This document shows, piece after piece, positions 8,041 through 12,346 of a stretch of DNA of 12,346 nt. Origin of the DNA: Acidobacteriaceae bacterium (GTDB lineage: Bacteria > Acidobacteriota > Terriglobia > Terriglobales > Acidobacteriaceae); the NCBI GenBank assembly GCA_030838305.1, contig JAUTWY010000055.1, positions 1 to 12,346 on the forward strand, written 5' to 3'. Position 1 is the first letter of the stretch; the number at the start of each line of letters is the position of its first letter. The position numbers were made by a program, and so were the translations under genes. A model generated the notes under the pieces. It was not told where the DNA came from. It did not search any database and saw only the letters and a list, made by a program, of their open reading frames with translations.

Positions 8041-8046
8041 AGTATA
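8041..8046 (-). promoter_or_regulatory. Candidate -10 hexamer for a leaderless recQ transcript
   Basis: TATACT on the minus strand (five of six matches to TATAAT) ends seven bases before the recQ ATG, placing the expected transcription start at or next to that ATG. The seven bases between contain CCTTTCC, not a ribosome site. The -35 region at 17-base spacing is TTCTCC, only a weak match. This is suggestive, not proven. Confidence 0.35.
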
Positions 8047-8133
8047 AGCTCAGGCGAATATTAGGAGAAAGCGAATGCGCAGATTTCTTTACGGTTTCCA
8101 AACCGGGAAGTTACAGCTCTACCCCGTAATCCG

Positions 8134-8155
8134 CCGCGTCCTCTGTGTTAAAGAT
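8134..8155 (+). repeat. CCGCG / CCTCTGTG / TAAAGAT interspersed element, copy 1
   Basis: The words CCGCG (8134-8138), CCTCTGTG (8140-8147) and TAAAGAT (8149-8155) recur in the same order at 10496-10528. This copy overlaps the stop codon of the CPBP gene, so the last codons of that gene (encoding KDL) fall within the element. Function unknown; it lacks a hairpin. Confidence 0.4.
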
Positions 8156-9134
8156 CCTTTGCTCTCGCCACTTCGTACTTCACTTCCCGATACACTCTAT
8201 CGAACGTGATCCATACCGCCGCAATCACCACAAAGCACAGCACACTGCCCTCAGGACCAACCATTCCCCCCGTAAGCCATCGCGGCCCATGAAACGAGGA
8301 CTTCAACAGATGTCCCGGAAACAGAGTCCCGCTATCCGGCACTGAATAAACAAACGTTTCTCCCCAATCCCACGCCGCGTGAAATCCCACCGCAAACCAT
8401 AGGCTGCCCGTGCGCCGCAAAGTTAAGCAGAAAAAGAAACCAATCACAGCCGCTGCCAGCAACCCAGGCCACTGTTCGCCCGCATTCTGCGAGTGAATCA
8501 GGCCAAACAGGCAGGACAACACTACCGCTGACGGCCAGAAGCCGATCGCTCGCGTCAATGTGAATTGGGAATATCCACGCAGAAAAAATTCCTCGAAGAA
8601 TCCCACCAGCAGAAAGAACGCAGCCCAGAAGGCAGCAAACTTCAGAATTCGCGCCCCATGCATCGCCAGGTGCCCTGCATCAAACACTCGCAGTCCGTAC
8701 ATCGCACCGAGCAGCAGCGTGATACTCGCGAACCCCCACACCACACCCACCCAAAACAATTTCCCCAACGCCTCCCGCCCCGGCAGACCATACACGCCCC
8801 ACGGCCTCTTCTCGACTCTCGCCAGCACCGCTGCCGGCGCTACCGCCGCTACCACCACCCCGAACTCCTCCCACATCATTGGCCAAAGCTCGCTCGCCCC
8901 GAGCTTCAGCGACCCAGCCCATCGAGCGACCACAAACTGCATCAGGTAAAACATCGCCACATAGAATGCCAGCCCCCATCCCGCCCTCAGCCCCTCCGGC
9001 CCAAGAAACACAGTTCGCACGTAGGATGGCTGCACCGCGAGATCCGGAGCCGGTGTCAGCGCTTCAGGCCTCGACCGCCCCTGCTCCTCACTCGAAATGT
9101 TTATCTCCTCGTTCATGCCTTCGTGTAACTTCAT
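8148..9134 (-). CDS. CPBP family intramembrane metalloprotease (CAAX protease-like)
   Basis: A multi-spanning membrane protein with the three motifs of the CPBP/Abi family: FFEEFFLRG (the EExxxR glutamates), LFGLIH (FxxxH) and GFHAAWDW (HxxxD), each inside a hydrophobic segment. These residues form the metal site of Rce1-type glutamate proteases; bacterial members are often of unknown substrate. About eight hydrophobic segments are visible, preceded by a polar N-terminus of some 40 residues and followed by a short basic cytoplasmic tail. The frame also offers ATGs at 9188 (346 residues) and 9116. I place the start at 9134 (328 residues) because 9188 would leave only 23 bases to the divergent gene at 9212, too little for two promoters; the ribosome sites do not settle it (AAGGA lies only one base before 9134). 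recQ follows 114 bases downstream in the same direction. No peptide or bacteriocin gene is nearby, so an immunity role is not indicated. Confidence 0.85.
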   Translation of the reverse strand: MKLHEGMNEEINISSEEQGRSRPEALTPAPDLAVQPSYVRTVFLGPEGLRAGWGLAFYVAMFYLMQFVVARWAGSLKLGASELWPMMWEEFGVVVAAVAPAAVLARVEKRPWGVYGLPGREALGKLFWVGVVWGFASITLLLGAMYGLRVFDAGHLAMHGARILKFAAFWAAFFLLVGFFEEFFLRGYSQFTLTRAIGFWPSAVVLSCLFGLIHSQNAGEQWPGLLAAAVIGFFFCLTLRRTGSLWFAVGFHAAWDWGETFVYSVPDSGTLFPGHLLKSSFHGPRWLTGGMVGPEGSVLCFVVIAAVWITFDRVYREVKYEVARAKDL

Positions 9135-9211
9135 GTCCTTAGGGGTTAACGAATTTAGGCAGAAGTTTCCCCAAACTGCCTGCGCCATGGTAAAACACTC
9201 GGCTCACCCTT
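9135..9211. promoter_or_regulatory. Divergent gap between the CPBP gene and the GT-C-like gene
   Basis: Divergent starts bracket this A/T-richer stretch, which must contain the promoter of at least one of the two genes. It holds a GTTAAC palindrome near 9147-9152 and a TAAATT-like hexamer for the minus strand, but no convincing -35/-10 pair. The plus-strand gene has no recognisable ribosome site before its ATG. Confidence 0.25.
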
Positions 9212-10462
9212 ATGACCCGATTTTTCACCCGCGAACGGTTCGGCCGTCCGCAGTTTCTCGCTGGAACCTTGCTTCTGGCCTTCCTGGCACAAGCCGCATG
9301 GCTGGTCCATTCCGAACTGCACCTGTCTGAATTCAGCGCCTCCGACGGCCCCAGCGCCTCCGAGCAAGCCCGCATCACCGCAGGCTGGCGACAACTCCAT
9401 GGTGGCAGCATCGCAGGCGCACCGTATCCCGATCCTTTCGGCACTCTGCCAGTAGAAATCTCACAAGACAACGACGGCTTCGACACCGAGCACTCCCCGC
9501 TGCTCTCACTCGTAACTGCCGCTCCCTTGCTCGCCTGGCCTCAGCGTCTGCTCGATTCCGAATCCTCCCCGCACTGGCGCTGGCTTCCGCGCATTCCATT
9601 CCTCGCCTGCGGCGTCTTTCTCGGCGCATCCTTGTGGTACGTTGCACGCCGTCTTTGCGGAAACACCGGCGGCTTCCTCGCCCTCACTCTCTACTGCTTC
9701 TCTCCTTCCATGATCCAGGCCAGCGCCGTCTGGCACACCGAGCCTGAAATACTCGCCGCCTGGGGATCGTTCGGCGCCATCTTCACCGCCATCGCCGTCG
9801 CTCATACTCTCTACGCCCCGCGCGAAGTCGTTCTCTGGAACTGGCGCCGCATCGTGCTCCTCGGCATCTCCCTCGCGATCGCCGTAGGATCCCAGTTCTC
9901 CATGATCGTCGTCGTACCCTGCGCCCTCGCCTTTCTGCTCTACTTGGCGCCCATCCGCCGTGGCGCAGCTTTTACCATCTGGACCACCGCCTCTCTGATC
10001 GCGCTCGCACTACTCTTCGCCACATACTTTTTCCACGTTCACGCTTTCTCCGAAAGTCTGCGGCGCACCTCCTTTTGGGGAGCAACCTGGCGCGCCTTTA
10101 CCGTCCTGGGTGTTTACCGCCAAGTGGGATTGCAAATCCTCCGTGCATGTCCCGCCCTCGCCATGCTCCTGCCCATCGCAATCGCCACTTACATTTTCTG
10201 GCCTCGCACGCGCTACTTCGGCAACACATCTCCTGGAATCATTGCCCTCCTTTTCATGGGACTAGGGATGGCCCATCCTCACGTCGCCGGCGCGGGATTC
10301 CTGCTCGCATCGATCCCGTTCCTCTTGATCTTCGTCTCCGGCATCCTCGCCGACCTCATGGAAACTCCCTTTCATCTTCTCGTGACCGCCTGCGTCTGGG
10401 GATTGGTGGGAGCCTACGTCCTCTGGAGCGTCCTTGCCCTCGCCCAAGTTCCCAAAGGCTGA
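9212..10462 (+). CDS. GT-C-like polytopic membrane protein, possibly a dolichyl-phosphate-mannose-type glycosyltransferase
   Basis: A 416-residue inner-membrane protein with about ten hydrophobic helices. After the first helix (15-33), the periplasmic loop contains ITAGWRQLHGG (55-65) and DTEHSPLLSLVTAAPLL (91-107). This matches the 'G-x-x-x-H-x-G ... PEHPPLxKLLAALPLL' loop common in GT-C sugar transferases. The following RIPFLACGVFLGASLWYVAR, and a later SPSMIQASAVWHTEPEILAAWG (164-185), also fit that fold. The usual first-loop Asp-Glu pair is not obvious: the equivalent region reads SEFSASDGPSASEQ (39-52), so catalytic ability is uncertain. There is no large soluble C-terminal domain, unlike the 623-residue transferase at the left of the window. 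The ATG at 9212 places a short basic N-terminus before helix 1. It could also be a non-enzymatic membrane protein. The next gene is 159 bases downstream and has its own ribosome site. Confidence 0.7.
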   Translation: MTRFFTRERFGRPQFLAGTLLLAFLAQAAWLVHSELHLSEFSASDGPSASEQARITAGWRQLHGGSIAGAPYPDPFGTLPVEISQDNDGFDTEHSPLLSLVTAAPLLAWPQRLLDSESSPHWRWLPRIPFLACGVFLGASLWYVARRLCGNTGGFLALTLYCFSPSMIQASAVWHTEPEILAAWGSFGAIFTAIAVAHTLYAPREVVLWNWRRIVLLGISLAIAVGSQFSMIVVVPCALAFLLYLAPIRRGAAFTIWTTASLIALALLFATYFFHVHAFSESLRRTSFWGATWRAFTVLGVYRQVGLQILRACPALAMLLPIAIATYIFWPRTRYFGNTSPGIIALLFMGLGMAHPHVAGAGFLLASIPFLLIFVSGILADLMETPFHLLVTACVWGLVGAYVLWSVLALAQVPKG

Positions 10463-10469
10463 TTGCGAA

Positions 10470-10490
10470 TGGCGCAGCCCTTCCGGCGCC
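10470..10490. repeat. Palindromic (REP-like) element after the GT-C-like gene
   Basis: TGGCGCAGC (10470-10478) is identical to the start of the element at 6072. GGCGC (10471-10475) pairs with GCGCC (10486-10490) around a 10-base loop containing TTCC. It begins eight bases after the stop codon and is not followed by a T-run, so it is a possible transcript end or mRNA-stabilising hairpin rather than a demonstrated terminator. Confidence 0.45.
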
Positions 10491-10495
10491 TTCCT

Positions 10496-10528
10496 CCGCG
10501 AACCTCTGTGAACCCCGGTGGTAAAGAT
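10496..10528 (+). repeat. CCGCG / CCTCTGTG / TAAAGAT interspersed element, copy 2
   Basis: CCGCG (10496-10500), CCTCTGTG (10503-10510) and TAAAGAT (10522-10528) appear in the same order as at 8134-8155, with eleven extra bases before TAAAGAT. It is followed by a T-rich tract (10526-10540). No gene lies here. The rest of the gap up to 10621 is C-rich and shows no clear promoter. Confidence 0.4.
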
Positions 10529-10611
10529 TTTTGATTTTCTTCCCGCTGACAATTCTCTACACTTTTCCCCGCATCTCCCGCCCCCGCCCACGATCTAAAA
10601 CCGTAGACTTC

Positions 10612-10617
10612 GAGGTG
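10612..10617 (+). promoter_or_regulatory. Shine-Dalgarno site of the first exported tandem protein
   Basis: GAGGTG ends four bases before the ATG at 10622 (six counted from GAGG). It fixes this ATG as the start. Confidence 0.55.
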
Positions 10618-10621
10618 CGCA

Positions 10622-11383
10622 ATGACTCCGCGCTTGGAGTATCATAAAGCTGTGCAGCGCTCGATTCCGGCTCCGCTGGCGCTTTTCGGGATGCTCGTGC
10701 TCCCGCTTCTTCTTTTTCTCTCTTCTGGTTCCGCGCAAATCAACGGCGCCCCTCCATCCGTAACTTCTCCCGGCTTCGGTGGTCGCGCTATCAACGGAAC
10801 TCCGCCCAGCGTCACTTCGCTCGGCCGTAACGGATTCGCTCCAGCCCGCTCCGGCGTCAATTTTCATAATCAATTCCCCCACAACGGCGGCCATCCCCAC
10901 CACCATATTGTGAACGGCAGCGCCTACTACCCCTACGTCTATGCTGTGCCGGTCCCCTACTCTGTCGACGTTAACGAATCCGACCCGGCAGATGAGGATG
11001 ATGACTCCTACTATCAGGGAGGGCCCACCATCTTTGACCGCCGCGGTTCGGGACGTGACTCATACATTCCGCCATCGTACCCAGGTCCCGCCCACGCTCA
11101 TTCGAGTGCGTCAACCGAGTCGATGCCAAATGACCCGCCCGCATCCGAGCCCAGCGCCGAACGAACTCCCGAACCGCCGCAACCCTCAACCGTTCTCGTT
11201 TTCAAAGACGGTCATCAACTGGAGGTTGGCAACTACGCCATCGTCAGTCAAACGCTCTACGATCTGACTCTGGGCCATCCCCGGAAGATCGCTCTTGCGG
11301 ATCTCGATCTCCCGGCCACCCAAAAACAAAACGACGATCGCGGCGTCCCCTTCCAGTTGCCGCCGTCCGCTCAGGCAAACTAA
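10622..11383 (+). CDS. Exported protein of unknown function with a C-terminal VLVFKDGH domain (tandem copy 1)
   Basis: A 253-residue protein with a signal peptide: basic N-terminus, hydrophobic run about 17-34, probable cleavage after SGSA (38). Two near-identical decapeptides follow, INGAPPSVTS (40-49) and INGTPPSVTS (58-67). Then come a His/Asn-rich stretch (82-95), an aromatic YYPYVYAVPVPY patch (102-113), an acidic DEDDDSYY patch (124-131) and a long Pro/Ser-rich linker. The only part that looks folded is the last 60 residues (190-248): VLVFKDGHQLEV, NYAIVSQTLYDL and KIALADLDLPATQKQNDDRG, an all-beta-looking segment shared with the next gene. I do not recognise a characterised family; similar C-termini recur, as far as I recall, in hypothetical acidobacterial proteins. 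The layout (secretion signal, disordered linker, small beta domain) suggests an envelope protein that presents a binding or assembly module. It ends in TAATG, its last base shared with the next ATG, so the two genes are translationally coupled. Confidence 0.8.
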   Translation: MTPRLEYHKAVQRSIPAPLALFGMLVLPLLLFLSSGSAQINGAPPSVTSPGFGGRAINGTPPSVTSLGRNGFAPARSGVNFHNQFPHNGGHPHHHIVNGSAYYPYVYAVPVPYSVDVNESDPADEDDDSYYQGGPTIFDRRGSGRDSYIPPSYPGPAHAHSSASTESMPNDPPASEPSAERTPEPPQPSTVLVFKDGHQLEVGNYAIVSQTLYDLTLGHPRKIALADLDLPATQKQNDDRGVPFQLPPSAQAN

Positions 11384-12267
11384 TGCGCATGTATCACAAG
11401 CTCGTGTGGCGGGTCGTGTGGCGCGGGCACTCCTGCCCGCGGAATGCCTGCACCAAAGTAAACTCAGCAGGAAACCAACACCATCGCCTCCTAGTGGCTC
11501 TCGCCCTGCTCACAGCTTTCGCGCCCTGCGCCCTGGCGCAAAGAACCCTGACCGTACCCGCCACGCCACACTTCAACCTGCCCCCCGGAAGTTTTGCCCG
11601 CACACGCCACCAGCATCCATCCTCCAGTCATCACCAGTCTTTGCCCGGAACTTCTTTTCTCTCGCCATTCTTCGGCGACTCCTTCAATCCCGAGGACTTC
11701 TCCTCAACTGGCGATCCCTCTCAGACGTCCTCATTTCTTTTGCCAGCTGTACGCGCTCTATCCGGCTCCCAAGGTTTTGCGGGACCACCTGACAACCCTC
11801 AGGCACCTTCTTCCTCTCAGCCGCTGTTGATCGAACTCCAGGGCGACCGCTATGTCCGTGTCAGCAGCGCTGCCATCGATGGCGAAGCTCTGCCTCTCTC
11901 ACCGGCACCCGGCAATATTCATCGAGACATTACTCCATCTCCGAAATCGACTCGCAGCCCTTCCAATAAGCCCCTCACCCAGAATTCGGCGAATGCCTCA
12001 GCGCCAATGATCGCCGCCGCATCTCCGGCCCGAGACTTACCCGCCGCGGTTTTGGTCTTTCGCGATGGACACAGCGAAGAAGTCCACGACTACACTATTG
12101 CCGACGGATTCCTCTATGCCCGTGGCGACTTCTACAGCGACGGATACTGGAACAAAAAGATCGATCTCTCTACTCTCGATCTGTCTCAAACCCTGCAAAC
12201 CAATTCCGCCCGCAACGTGAAATTCGTCCTTCCCTCATCCCCCAACGAAGTAATCACGCGCCCCTAG
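11383..12267 (+). CDS. Exported protein of unknown function with a C-terminal VLVFRDGH domain (tandem copy 2)
   Basis: A 294-residue protein starting at the ATG that overlaps the previous stop by one base (TAATG). Its signal peptide is unusual: a hydrophobic run (36-49) and probable cleavage after CALA (52) are preceded by a 35-residue basic N-terminal stretch, part of which (VWRVVWRGHSCPR) is encoded by a palindromic repeat. The mature part is Pro/Ser/His-rich. It contains PLLIELQGDRYVRVSSAAIDGE (147-168, possibly a small beta unit) and ends with the domain shared with copy 1 at 220-286: AVLVFRDGHSEEV, DYTIADGFLYARGDFY and KKIDLSTLDLSQTLQTNSARNVKF. Relative to copy 1 there are a few extra residues in the middle turn. 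No catalytic motif is visible. There is no downstream in-frame ATG before the hydrophobic core, so the long N-terminus is either real or the start is a non-ATG codon. Presumably acts in the envelope with its neighbour; this is inference from coupling and shared domain. Confidence 0.75.
   Translation: MRMYHKLVWRVVWRGHSCPRNACTKVNSAGNQHHRLLVALALLTAFAPCALAQRTLTVPATPHFNLPPGSFARTRHQHPSSSHHQSLPGTSFLSPFFGDSFNPEDFSSTGDPSQTSSFLLPAVRALSGSQGFAGPPDNPQAPSSSQPLLIELQGDRYVRVSSAAIDGEALPLSPAPGNIHRDITPSPKSTRSPSNKPLTQNSANASAPMIAAASPARDLPAAVLVFRDGHSEEVHDYTIADGFLYARGDFYSDGYWNKKIDLSTLDLSQTLQTNSARNVKFVLPSSPNEVITRP
11402..11442. repeat. 12-bp tandem duplication plus palindrome inside the second exported protein
   Basis: TCGTGTGGCGGG (11402-11413) is followed directly by TCGTGTGGCGCG (11414-11425), a 12-bp near-duplication that preserves the frame. 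The second copy merges into a perfect hairpin: CGCGGGCA (11422-11429), loop CTCC, TGCCCGCG (11434-11441), an 8-bp stem. The TGGCGC lead (11419-11424) is shared with the elements at 6072 and 10470. Confidence 0.7.
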
Positions 12268-12302
12268 GTCATCTGCTAACTCGCAGTCCGAAAGCTAGGA
12301 TT

Positions 12303-12340
12303 CGTATCAGGGCGCGCCTTCAGGCGTGCCGCACAGAGCC
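12303..12340. repeat. Palindromic (REP-like) element after the last gene
   Basis: GGCGCGCC (12311-12318) pairs with GGCGTGCC (12323-12330), one G-T wobble, around a TTCA loop: an 8-bp stem starting 43 bases after the stop of the second exported protein. The TTCA loop and GC-rich arms match the second hairpin of the element at 6116-6127. The 79 bases after 12267 contain no gene start that I can support. Confidence 0.55.
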
Positions 12341-12346
12341 ATTCGT

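Noticed and set aside
8075..8209. Plus-strand 44-codon ORF with an AGGAG site seven bases before its ATG
   Set aside because: It is antisense to the end of the CPBP gene and the recQ upstream region and covers the interspersed repeat; the peptide has no recognisable feature. The ribosome site is attractive but not enough.
8148..9134. CPBP protease as a bacteriocin immunity or phage-defence (Abi) gene
   Set aside because: No small precursor peptide, transporter or toxin gene is adjacent; neighbours are recQ and a membrane protein, so the context does not support it.
1..12346. tRNA, rRNA, CRISPR array, insertion sequence, prophage or defence cassette
   Set aside because: No clover-leaf-like or rRNA-like stretch, no regularly spaced identical repeats, and no transposase, integrase or nuclease-effector gene were seen on either strand.

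Overview
The window looks like chromosomal DNA of an acidobacterium, probably class Terriglobia (relatives of Koribacter or Sulfotelmatobacter). This rests on three things: a G+C-rich, C-ending codon style; a cytochrome c fused to a copper monooxygenase and a pair of exported proteins with a 'VLVF(K/R)DGH...' C-terminal domain, both of a kind I associate with this phylum; and short palindromic repeats between genes. No database search was possible, so the taxonomy is an inference.

Layout. Minus strand, 1-3464: the first codons of an exported or membrane protein cut by the window edge, a GT-C (ArnT/PMT-type) membrane glycosyltransferase, and a periplasmic cytochrome c-copper type II monooxygenase. 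Plus strand, 3553-6041: hemE and the oxygen-dependent protoporphyrinogen oxidase gene, joined by a GTGA overlap that sits beside a degenerate heptamer tandem repeat. Minus strand, 6150-9134: a RecQ-type helicase and, upstream of it, a CPBP-family membrane protease. Plus strand, 9212-12267: a GT-C-like polytopic membrane protein, then two tandem exported proteins of unknown function that touch through a TAATG junction and share a C-terminal domain.

How the genes relate. hemE and hemG act in the same pathway: uroporphyrinogen III to coproporphyrinogen III, and protoporphyrinogen IX to protoporphyrin IX. The neighbouring cytochrome c-monooxygenase needs heme and copper but is transcribed divergently. 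The two exported proteins probably form one transcription unit. The rest looks like ordinary, mixed chromosomal content. I see no tRNA, rRNA, CRISPR array, transposase, phage gene or defence cassette.

The least explained material is (1) the tandem pair of exported proteins and their shared domain, (2) a family of small palindromes at four places, one of them read in frame inside a signal peptide, and (3) the heptamer array at the hemE/hemG junction. None of these by itself proves a new system.
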